From CAYMDD01 sp964409675 (GTDB lineage Bacteria > Pseudomonadota > Alphaproteobacteria > Rickettsiales > SXRF01), in the NCBI GenBank assembly GCA_964409675.1, contig CAYPEF010000063.1:1-13029 (forward strand): a stretch of 13,029 bases of DNA, written 5' to 3'. The notes beneath the pieces are model-generated. The model saw only the letters and a list, made by a program, of their open reading frames with translations, did not search any database and was not told the DNA's origin. Of the stretch, positions 1 to 5,982 are shown one piece after another. Both the position numbers and the translations under genes were made by a program. Each line of letters opens with the position of its first letter. The first letter of the stretch is position 1.

Positions 1-2
1 AA

Positions 3-224
3 CTCGATACGAATCGTGACGGTATAGTTTCAGGCCAAGAAATTAAAGATTCTATGCGAGAAGTAGGATTTAAAGGACAAAAACGTCTCCTAGAGTGCTT
101 GACTAACAATCTCGGAAAAGCATTAGCGGCAAATGGAGTGAACGTTGAGCTTGCAAACCATACATCGCAGCCCGAACATGGGTTATCCAAAGGGGGATTC
201 AAAGGATCGAATCTAAGTGTATAA
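3..224 (+). CDS. EF-hand calcium-binding protein, C-terminal fragment
   Basis: The frame is open from the left window edge and ends at TAA 222-224, giving the last 73 residues of a protein that starts outside the window. Near the start is a textbook EF-hand loop, DTNRDGIVSGQE, with Asp at positions 1 and 5, Asn at 3, Gly at 6, a hydrophobic residue at 8 and Glu at 12, which is the Ca2+-coordinating pattern. It is followed by a helix-like stretch (IKDSMREVGFKGQKRLLE) as expected for the exiting helix. The remainder is polar and has no recognised domain. Base composition is visibly more AT-rich than the mrdA-mreC genes. It converges on mrdA with a 52-bp gap. Whether more EF-hands or a signal peptide exist upstream cannot be seen. 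The Ca2+ loop is a direct reading; the overall function is unknown. Confidence 0.7.
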   Translation, partial: LDTNRDGIVSGQEIKDSMREVGFKGQKRLLECLTNNLGKALAANGVNVELANHTSQPEHGLSKGGFKGSNLSV

Positions 225-251
225 TTTCTACTTAATCCTAAGTAAAACAAT

Positions 252-274
252 AATGCTTTCTCTATTATAGCATT
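252..274. terminator. Weak AT-rich hairpin between convergent genes
   Basis: AATGCT at 252-257 pairs with AGCATT at 269-274 around an 11-nt loop. It sits in the 52-bp gap between the convergent ends of the EF-hand gene and mrdA. On the minus strand it is followed shortly by a T-rich stretch (ATTGTTTT), so it could end mrdA transcription, but the stem is only 6 bp and low in GC. Confidence 0.25.
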
Positions 275-276
275 CG

Positions 277-2073
277 CTACTTTCCTATTTTTAATTCCTG
301 CGCCTTCAGCAATATATCCCGCGCCACCGGCGCTGCCGCTGATGCCCCGCCGCCGCCGTGTTCTACCATCACTGCAATCGCATATTTCGGGTCCGCTACC
401 GGGGCGTAGGCGACGAACCAGGCGTGGTGGCGGAATTCCCACGGGAGCTTGTCTTGGTTCTGTCCGCGCACTAAAATACGGCGTACCTGCGCGGTGCCGG
501 TTTTGCCCGCCATGGCGAATTCCGGCTGGGTGATGCGCTTGCTGTAGGCGGTGCCGCTGGACTCATTAGTTACCGCGTTCATGCCGTCGCGGATGGCTTT
601 CAGGTGGGCTTCCTTTGCCTCAAATGCAGGCCAATGGTCCAGCGCTTCTTCCTTTAGCAATGTCGGCTTCACCATTTTGCCGGAGGCGATGCGCGCCGTC
701 ATCACCGCCAGTTGCAGCGGCGTGCCCAGCACATAGCCCTGCCCAATGCCGGCGTTCACCGTATCGCCGGGGTTCCAGCGGTCCTTGTAGCGCTTCATCT
801 TCCAGTCCGGGTCGGGCACCAGCCCGGCTTTTTCGCCGAGCAGGCCTAAATCCTGCAGGCTCCCAAAACCGAAGGCGCGTGCCATGTCGCGCAATGGCTC
901 GATCCCCATGCGCTGCGCCACTGTGTAGAAAAATGTATCACATGACCCGGCCAGCGCCGAATGCAGGTTTACCGTGCCGTGGCCGCCTTCTTTCCAGCAA
1001 TTAAAGCGGTGCGTGCCCAGAAAGAAATGCCCGGGGCAGAACACATGCGTATCAGTGGTGATGGCCCCGCTTTGCAGGCCCGCCAAGCCAGTCACCATCT
1101 TGAAAGTGGAGCCGGGGGGGTACTGGCCCTGGATGGCCTTATTGATGAGCGGCTTGTGGTTATCGCCCTGCAATTCCTTCCAGTAGTCGGACGGAATGCC
1201 CTTGCTGAAGATGTTAGGGTCATAGGCCGGCATGGAGGCGAGTGTGTAAACCGCACCTGTCTTCACATCCATCACCACCACCGAGGCGCTGTTGTCGCCG
1301 AGCGCCCTGGAGGTGAATTCCTGCAATTCCGCATGGATGGTGAGTTCTATATTCTCGCCTGGCGTGCTGGGCTTGTTGCCGACTTCGCGGATATGCTGGC
1401 CGTGCACGTTGACTTCAATCTGCTTGATGCCCGCCGCGCCGCGCAGGCGGTCTTCCAGCAGCTTCTCCGCGCCGGATTTCCCGATCTTGAATTCCGGCAG
1501 CTTAAGCAGCGGCTGCGTATCGTTCATCTCCTCGGGCGCGACCGCGCCGACATAGCCGAGTAAATGCGCGCAGTGGTCGGCGAACGGGTAGGCGCGCACC
1601 TGGCCGATTTCGATGTAACAGGCGGGTAGCTCCAGCTGGTTCAGCTCCAGCTTGGCGAGCTCCTCCCATTCGAGATGCTCCTTGATCAGCAGCGGCGGGC
1701 CGAAGGGGCGCGCCTTATGCTCGCGCATGATCTGTTCGGTGCGCTTGTCGCCAAGGGTGATATAGCGGCTGATTTTTTCCAGCATCGGCTCCAGCCCGTG
1801 CTTGGGCAGGCTGGCGGCTTCCAGGAACAGTTGGTAGTTCTTATCGTTCAGCGCCAGCGGCACGCCGTTACAATCGAGGATGTGCCCGCGCGGCGGCGCC
1901 ACCAGCTGGAGTTTAATACGGTTATTCTCGGCGAGCGTTTTATATTCTTCTGCCTGGATGAACTGCAGATAATACAGCCGTCCCGCCAGCGCCGACAAGC
2001 CGGCGAATTTCAGCCCGCCCAAGAAAAACGCACGGCGGGTAAGGAGGCGCTGTTTCTCACTCGGAGGCGCCAT
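277..2073 (-). CDS. mrdA: Penicillin-binding protein 2, elongasome transpeptidase
   Basis: A 598-residue class B PBP that cross-links peptidoglycan during cell elongation, working with RodA and MreBCD in the inner membrane with its catalytic domain in the periplasm. Residues about 15-37 form the single N-terminal membrane anchor. The PBP dimerisation region follows, with the typical PPRGHILDCNGVPLA start near residue 60. The transpeptidase domain carries all three active-site motifs: STFK (catalytic Ser322, Lys325), SCD at 377-379 (the SxN/SxD motif in PBP2 form) and KTG at 524-526. Length is normal for the family. The ATG lies one base beyond the mreD stop, so translation is probably coupled; no strong ribosome binding site is evident. 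In many relatives rodA follows mrdA. Here it does not: the next gene is a convergent EF-hand gene. Confidence 0.95.
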   Translation of the reverse strand: MAPPSEKQRLLTRRAFFLGGLKFAGLSALAGRLYYLQFIQAEEYKTLAENNRIKLQLVAPPRGHILDCNGVPLALNDKNYQLFLEAASLPKHGLEPMLEKISRYITLGDKRTEQIMREHKARPFGPPLLIKEHLEWEELAKLELNQLELPACYIEIGQVRAYPFADHCAHLLGYVGAVAPEEMNDTQPLLKLPEFKIGKSGAEKLLEDRLRGAAGIKQIEVNVHGQHIREVGNKPSTPGENIELTIHAELQEFTSRALGDNSASVVVMDVKTGAVYTLASMPAYDPNIFSKGIPSDYWKELQGDNHKPLINKAIQGQYPPGSTFKMVTGLAGLQSGAITTDTHVFCPGHFFLGTHRFNCWKEGGHGTVNLHSALAGSCDTFFYTVAQRMGIEPLRDMARAFGFGSLQDLGLLGEKAGLVPDPDWKMKRYKDRWNPGDTVNAGIGQGYVLGTPLQLAVMTARIASGKMVKPTLLKEEALDHWPAFEAKEAHLKAIRDGMNAVTNESSGTAYSKRITQPEFAMAGKTGTAQVRRILVRGQNQDKLPWEFRHHAWFVAYAPVADPKYAIAVMVEHGGGGASAAAPVARDILLKAQELKIGK

Positions 2074-2074
2074 G

Positions 2075-2608
2075 CTATGCCTGCTTCACCACGAACCAGA
2101 TGCGCCGGTACATGCGCTGCGACGTAAGGCTTAAGGAGCGGTGCAGGCCAGGATAGAGCAGGATGGCGATACTGTAGCGCATCGGCAGCGCCAGCGGCAG
2201 GACGGTGAACCCCCCCAGCAGCGACATGACCATCCACTCCAGCGCCATGATGCCAAGAAGCGCCAGCGCAAAAAATGCCCAGCATGCCACGAAGCCCGCT
2301 TCCTCCAGCTCCGCCTGCAAGGGAGCGGTTACGCGCCTGAGTGCCATCCATAGCAGCGCCGACAGGCCAAGATAGCCGCCGGAAAGCGCGTCGCTCACCA
2401 TGCCACTGATGAAGATCAGCCAGTACGGCATGCGCTCCGGCTGCGTGATGCACCAGTAAAATACGGCCATCAGTGCCAGCGGCGGCATCACTTGCCCCGC
2501 ATTGCCCAGTTGCGTGGCCAACAGGCCGATCACCAGCCCCAGCGCTATGGTAAGCGCCGGAAATCCCCGCCAGAGGGCGGCGATGATACGGTGACGAAAG
2601 GTGATCAT
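2075..2608 (-). CDS. mreD: Rod shape-determining protein MreD
   Basis: A 177-residue polytopic inner-membrane protein. It has about five to six hydrophobic segments, for example residues about 15-35, 40-55, 60-80 and 108-135, and the short basic C-terminus usual for MreD. MreD is a membrane component of the elongasome that partners MreC and is needed for rod shape. Sequence alone is poorly conserved in this family, so the call rests on size, topology and the position immediately before mrdA, with mreC upstream. ATG at 2608 is the chosen start; no convincing Shine-Dalgarno precedes it. Its TAG stop (2075-2077) is one base from the mrdA start. It is separated from mreC by an intervening prepilin gene, which is unusual because mreC and mreD are normally adjacent. 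Confidence 0.88.
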   Translation of the reverse strand: MITFRHRIIAALWRGFPALTIALGLVIGLLATQLGNAGQVMPPLALMAVFYWCITQPERMPYWLIFISGMVSDALSGGYLGLSALLWMALRRVTAPLQAELEEAGFVACWAFFALALLGIMALEWMVMSLLGGFTVLPLALPMRYSIAILLYPGLHRSLSLTSQRMYRRIWFVVKQA

Positions 2609-2691
2609 GAATGGATATAAGGGCTATGCAATTTAACCGGTCAAACCATGCCAGAAAAAGCGGTGCTGTGGAATAGTTTTTACGCCGATGG

Positions 2692-3636
2692 CTATTGGCT
2701 CAGCTTATAGCCAAACGTGGCATTGCAGGTGGTTGAGCCGGGAGCAGGATATGAGGCGATGTTGTTGCCTCCACAGCTTACATCGCCGGAGATAACTCTC
2801 AGACGTCCGGTATTCGGGATGCCATTATCCATTTTCTGGTCAATAATGAATACCGCGTCTATAGGAAGGCCTATGGTTGTAGCCACATTATTGACATTGC
2901 GGTAATTGCCTAAGACAGCTACGTTTCCATAGCCAATGGCATATATGATTCTTGCGCCGCTCTTGGCGGCGGTTCCTGCTATGATAAAATTGTCGGATGA
3001 AAAAAACGAGCCGAGATTATAGCCGGAAGTATTGCGCAGGCATGAAACGAAAATACCGGCGCTATTGCTGTATCTCGCATAAGGATAGTCAAGGCCGCCT
3101 GTGCTATTGCCCGCCGTATTCAATTTGCCGGTTGCCGGGAAGCCAAATAATCCGGCATCGGAAAGATGAAGGAAAAGTTGCGCCGCTTCACCGGTCACAT
3201 CGGTCAGAAGGCACTCATCAGGGTCTGTATATGTTGATGCGCCGTTAACGCCATAATATCCTCGTATTACACCGTCATTATTACCGTTACAGACCGTATA
3301 GTTCCTGCTATTGAGTACGCCGTTAGAGCCATCCGGGCAGGCGCTGCCCGCAGAGGAGCCAAAAAACTGGGTGGCGTTGACGCAATCGCCGGGCAGGCAA
3401 TTGTACTTGCTGCGAAATGTAGAGATAGCAGTCTGCAATTCTTCGATCTGACTGATCTGTGCCCGGATACGGGCGGCTTCAATTAAATCCCGTCCTACCA
3501 GTATGCCGCCTATAAGCAGCGCGATGATAACCAGAACAATAGATAATTCAATTAGAGTAAAACCTTGTCTTCGGATGTTGCCATATCCGCGAATGTCATC
3601 GCACAAGTAAGGATTAAAGCACGACATTATTATCAC
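2692..3636 (-). CDS. Cysteine-rich type IV prepilin-like protein inside the mre block
   Basis: A 314-residue prepilin. Residues 1-25 form a leader ending RRQG, followed by FTLIELSIVLVIIALLIGG: prepilin peptidase would cut after Gly25, N-methylate Phe26, and Glu30 is the conserved Glu5. The first 28 or so mature residues form the hydrophobic assembly helix. The globular part has eight cysteines (80, 85, 100, 116, 142, 199, 288, 304), an NGNNDGVI loop near 117-124 resembling a Ca2+ loop, and KMDNGIPNTG at 268-277. These align with motifs in the two prepilins at 9083-10917. The GTG at 3636 is preceded at six bases by AGGA, supporting it over the ATG three codons later. A possible promoter (TTGTTC, 17 bp, AATAAT) lies in the 136-bp gap after mreC. 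Whether it is a major pilin, minor pilin or pseudopilin is unknown. Codon and base use look less GC-rich than in mreC or mrdA, which suggests insertion. Confidence 0.85.
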   Translation of the reverse strand: MIIMSCFNPYLCDDIRGYGNIRRQGFTLIELSIVLVIIALLIGGILVGRDLIEAARIRAQISQIEELQTAISTFRSKYNCLPGDCVNATQFFGSSAGSACPDGSNGVLNSRNYTVCNGNNDGVIRGYYGVNGASTYTDPDECLLTDVTGEAAQLFLHLSDAGLFGFPATGKLNTAGNSTGGLDYPYARYSNSAGIFVSCLRNTSGYNLGSFFSSDNFIIAGTAAKSGARIIYAIGYGNVAVLGNYRNVNNVATTIGLPIDAVFIIDQKMDNGIPNTGRLRVISGDVSCGGNNIASYPAPGSTTCNATFGYKLSQ

Positions 3637-3772
3637 TTTTAATCCTAATCAAAGAATAAATCATCCGCAATTACATGATATGCACTGCTTTTATGAATTA
3701 ATTGCCCCAAGCGATAGGCGTATACATGAATAAAGATTATTCCGTGTAACCGCAAGTGGAACAAATGCCGTT

Positions 3773-4609
3773 TTAGAACGTGTAATTCACCACGCTGACG
3801 TAATCCGCCTGCTGCCAGTCGGCGAGCGGGGCGGCTTTGACGCCGGATTCGTCGGCGCTGATGATCACCGCCACCGGGATGCCGGCGGGGAAGATGCCGC
3901 CGTCGCCGGAAGTGACGATGCGCTCACCCGGCATCAGCTTGCTGTGCGGCTGCACATAGGCGAGGGTGAGCGTTTGCGTGTTGTTGCCGGCGAGGATGCT
4001 GCGCTCGCGCGAGATTTCGCCGATCACCGGCACGCGGGAATTAATGTCGGTCAGCAGCAGCACATGGGCGCTGCTTTTGCCGGCCTCGATCACGCGGCCC
4101 AGCAGACCTTGCGCGCTGACGACGGCTTCATCCTTGCCCACGCCGTCTTCCGATCCGGCGCTGATGAGTGCGGCGTGGATATACGGGTTGGCGCTGTCGC
4201 TGACAATGCGGGCGGCGATGTTGCGCGCCTTGCCGGGCGGCACCACGGCAATCAGACTTTTCAACGATTTATTTTCGGCCTCTAAGGTCTTGGCGGTAGC
4301 CTGCCACTGCGCGAGCTGGGCTTGCGCTTCTTTCAGCGCCAGCGTCTGCGAGTGAAGGGTGAAGAATCCGCCGATCCATTCGCCGGCATTCTGCACGGCA
4401 TGCAATGGCACGCTCATGGCTTCGATGGCGGGTGCGAGAGCATCGCTGATCTGGCTGCGCAGCGCGCTTACGCCCGGGTTCTGTCCACGGCTCATCATGA
4501 CGCCGGTTGCGGCGGCTCCCACCATCAGCAGCATGAGGGCGCGGGAGGAGGCATGCCTGCTTGGAAAAGCAGTCATCGAAAGAGCGCGGGAGCGACGACG
4601 TGTGGCCAT
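3773..4609 (-). CDS. mreC: Rod shape-determining protein MreC
   Basis: A 278-residue bitopic protein of the elongasome that links the cytoplasmic MreB side to periplasmic PBP2. The N-terminus is basic (ATRRRSRAL), then one membrane helix at about 22-38, a periplasmic coiled coil at about 84-122 (LALKEAQAQLAQWQATAK), and the paired beta-barrel domain from about 128 to 275. That domain carries the family signatures ARIVSDSANPYIHAALIS, QGLLGRVIEAG, LTDINSRVPV and ERIVTSGDGGIFPAGIPV. Length is normal. The frame stays open upstream to a TTG at 4666, but the ATG at 4609 gives the usual short basic N-terminus; ribosome binding site evidence is weak for both. Its upstream neighbour is a DUF486 gene rather than mreB, and downstream a prepilin gene separates it from mreD. 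Confidence 0.93.
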   Translation of the reverse strand: MATRRRSRALSMTAFPSRHASSRALMLLMVGAAATGVMMSRGQNPGVSALRSQISDALAPAIEAMSVPLHAVQNAGEWIGGFFTLHSQTLALKEAQAQLAQWQATAKTLEAENKSLKSLIAVVPPGKARNIAARIVSDSANPYIHAALISAGSEDGVGKDEAVVSAQGLLGRVIEAGKSSAHVLLLTDINSRVPVIGEISRERSILAGNNTQTLTLAYVQPHSKLMPGERIVTSGDGGIFPAGIPVAVIISADESGVKAAPLADWQQADYVSVVNYTF

Positions 4610-4652
4610 GAGATCAGTATTCAGTGCGGGTTTGGCTATCCTTATCCAGTGG

Positions 4653-4670
4653 TCACTTGTGGTCAAGTGA
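4653..4670. promoter_or_regulatory. Perfect 7-bp inverted repeat upstream of mreC
   Basis: TCACTTG at 4653-4659 and CAAGTGA at 4664-4670 are perfect inverted copies separated by TGGT, 44 bp before the mreC ATG in the 121-bp gap after the DUF486 gene. On the minus strand a TTGACC hexamer (4661-4666) overlaps it and could be a -35 box, with a poor -10 (AAGGAT) 17 bp on. Size and spacing fit a dimeric regulator site. No regulator is identified. Confidence 0.35.
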
Positions 4671-4730
4671 TTTTCAGGTTCATGATAGCTTTTTTATATT
4701 ACCACGGAGTCCTTAAAAAAAGGTGAACCG

Positions 4731-5084
4731 TTACCATTCCTTGAAGATTACGAAAACGGCAAGGCAGATGAGGGCGAAGCCAAGAAGGTGGTTCCATTTA
4801 ATTCCCTCACCGAGATAGAAAATCGAGAATAAACAGAAGACAACAAGCGTAATCACTTCCTGGATCGTCTTCAGCTGCACGGCGGAAAATACGCCGTAAC
4901 CGATGCGGTTGGCCGGAACCTGCAGGCAATATTCGAAAAAAGCGATTCCCCAACTGACGAGTATAACAATCCAGAGCGGGTATTCCCTGAATTTCAGATG
5001 CCCATACCACGCGAATATCATGAAGAGATTGGAAAGCGTGAGCAGCAGGATGGTGGTGAAGGGGATGGGGAGAGTGCTGAGCAT
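4731..5084 (-). CDS. DUF486 family four-helix membrane protein (DMT-like)
   Basis: A 117-residue integral membrane protein with four hydrophobic segments, about 8-27, 36-53, 73-92 and 98-114, and little else. It matches the DUF486 family closely, notably the stretch FEYCLQVPANRIGYG, QLKTIQEVITLVVF and WNHLLGFALICLAVF. Family members resemble small drug/metabolite transporter halves, but no substrate is established. The ATG at 5084 is preceded by a strong GGAGG six to seven bases upstream, which fixes the start; an upstream in-frame extension to 5204 would overlap the trmJ end and lacks support. It begins 14 bp after the trmJ stop, with its ribosome site in that gap, so the two are probably cotranscribed. 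The family call is firm; the function is not known. Confidence 0.88.
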   Translation of the reverse strand: MLSTLPIPFTTILLLTLSNLFMIFAWYGHLKFREYPLWIVILVSWGIAFFEYCLQVPANRIGYGVFSAVQLKTIQEVITLVVFCLFSIFYLGEGIKWNHLLGFALICLAVFVIFKEW

Positions 5085-5098
5085 GCTATTCCTCCGGG

Positions 5099-5875
5099 TT
5101 ATTCTTCTGGCATGCGGCTGAGCGAGCGCAGCATGCCCCTCAGCGTACGCACTTCCTGCGAAGAAAGCGGTGCGCGGTTGAAGATGGTTTGCAAATTCTG
5201 CCACATCAACGGTTTCTTATCCGGCGTGCGGAAATAATTGCAGGCGTCGAGCGTTGCTTCCAGATGCGAAAAGAATCCCTGCCATTCCTCCTTTGTGGCG
5301 TAACCGTCATTGTGAGCCGCAGGCGAAGCAATCAAGTTATCCACCTGCTGAGGCATGGATTGCTTCGCTGGCGCTCGCAATGACGCGTCTTGTTGCTTCC
5401 GCCATTCGTAGCCCATGATCACTGCCGATTGGGCAAGGTTGAGGGAAGGGTTTACGCTGTCGGTGGGAATGCAGATGACGGTGTCGCACTGCACCAGCTC
5501 GTCATTGGTGAGGCCGGTGCGTTCCGGGCCGAAGACAATGGCGGCCTTGCGTGCCTGTTGCAGATGGGCATGGATTTCCGCCACCGCCTGCGCCGGTTCA
5601 ATCACCCGCTTTTCCATGTCGCGTGGGCGGGCGGTGGTGGCGTAGGCGATATGGAGGTCATGCATGGCAGCATCGAACGAAGGGTAGATGCCCGCCGCAT
5701 CCAGGATCGGCTGTGCGTACACGGTTGCCATCTCATGGGCTTTTTCATTCGGCCAGCCGTCGCGCGGGGCGGCGATGCGCAATTCGCTCAGGCCGAAATT
5801 ACTCATCGCCCGCGCCACCGCGCCGATATTTTCGCCCAGCTGCGGGCGGGAAAGGAGGAAAACAGGGGAATGCAT
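5099..5875 (-). CDS. trmJ: TrmJ-like tRNA 2'-O-methyltransferase (SPOUT) carrying an in-frame palindromic insert
   Basis: A 258-residue SPOUT methyltransferase, likely modifying the ribose of nucleotide 32 in tRNA with S-adenosylmethionine, by family resemblance. The N-terminal motif LSRPQLGENIGAVARAMSNF (8-27) binds RNA/backbone in this family. The knot motifs are VFGPERTGLTNDEL (114-127) and IPTDSVNPSLNLAQSAVI (136-153). The C-terminal part (about 195-257) contains the usual KEEWQGFFSHLEATLDACNYF and RTPDKK elements. Residues about 164-190 (ASLRAPAKQSM ... LIASPAAHND) are not family sequence: they are the translation of an 81-bp palindromic repeat, with no stop and no frame change. The ATG at 5875 gives the normal family N-terminus; the frame continues to a TTG at 5953, but that stretch is a GC hairpin. 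Alternative: another TrmH/TrmJ-type enzyme with a different tRNA target. Confidence 0.9.
   Translation of the reverse strand: MHSPVFLLSRPQLGENIGAVARAMSNFGLSELRIAAPRDGWPNEKAHEMATVYAQPILDAAGIYPSFDAAMHDLHIAYATTARPRDMEKRVIEPAQAVAEIHAHLQQARKAAIVFGPERTGLTNDELVQCDTVICIPTDSVNPSLNLAQSAVIMGYEWRKQQDASLRAPAKQSMPQQVDNLIASPAAHNDGYATKEEWQGFFSHLEATLDACNYFRTPDKKPLMWQNLQTIFNRAPLSSQEVRTLRGMLRSLSRMPEE
5305..5385. repeat. Palindromic element inserted inside the trmJ coding region (copy 1)
   Basis: Arms at 5305-5333 and 5358-5385 are imperfect inverted copies (29 and 28 nt) around a 24-nt loop. Both arm ends read CGTCATTG inward from the outside and GAAGCAATC next to the loop. The total is 81 bp, exactly 27 codons, translated within the methyltransferase without a stop. 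The outer CGTCATTG and inner GAAGCAATC are shared with the copy at 8887-8964, and the loops match at 15 of 24 positions by eye. This organisation resembles the Rickettsia palindromic elements found inside genes. Confidence 0.85.
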
Positions 5876-5935
5876 GCTCGAAGTATTAGCAGGAAAAATG
5901 CCGGTGGGAAGGAGTTTGCAAGGCCTTCCCCCTTG

Positions 5936-5962
5936 AAAACCCTCCCCCCTCAAGGGGGAGGG
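5936..5962 (-). terminator. Intrinsic terminator of the histidine kinase gene
   Basis: On the minus strand, 21 bases after the kinase stop, CCCTCCCCC pairs perfectly with GGGGGAGGG around TTGAG and is followed at once by TTTT. A second C-rich arm at about 5925-5936 (CTTCCCCCTTGA on the plus strand) can pair with the same G-rich arm, so alternative foldings exist. It separates the kinase from trmJ. Confidence 0.6.
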
Positions 5963-5982
5963 AATATATTAGGAGTGATGTT

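Noticed and set aside
961..1563. A 200-codon plus-strand open frame antisense to mrdA
   Set aside because: It lies wholly opposite the PBP2 transpeptidase coding region, whose motifs are intact. Its translation resembles no family, and long antisense frames are expected in GC-rich genes.
5305..5385. Reading the paired arms as a CRISPR repeat or a terminator
   Set aside because: There are only two inverted arms and no regular direct repeats with spacers, no T-run follows, and the stretch lies inside an open, conserved gene.
5876..5953. N-terminal extension of trmJ to a TTG start
   Set aside because: The extension translates a C/G-rich hairpin that functions as a terminator, whereas the ATG at 5875 gives the normal family start (HSPVFLLSRPQLGENIG).
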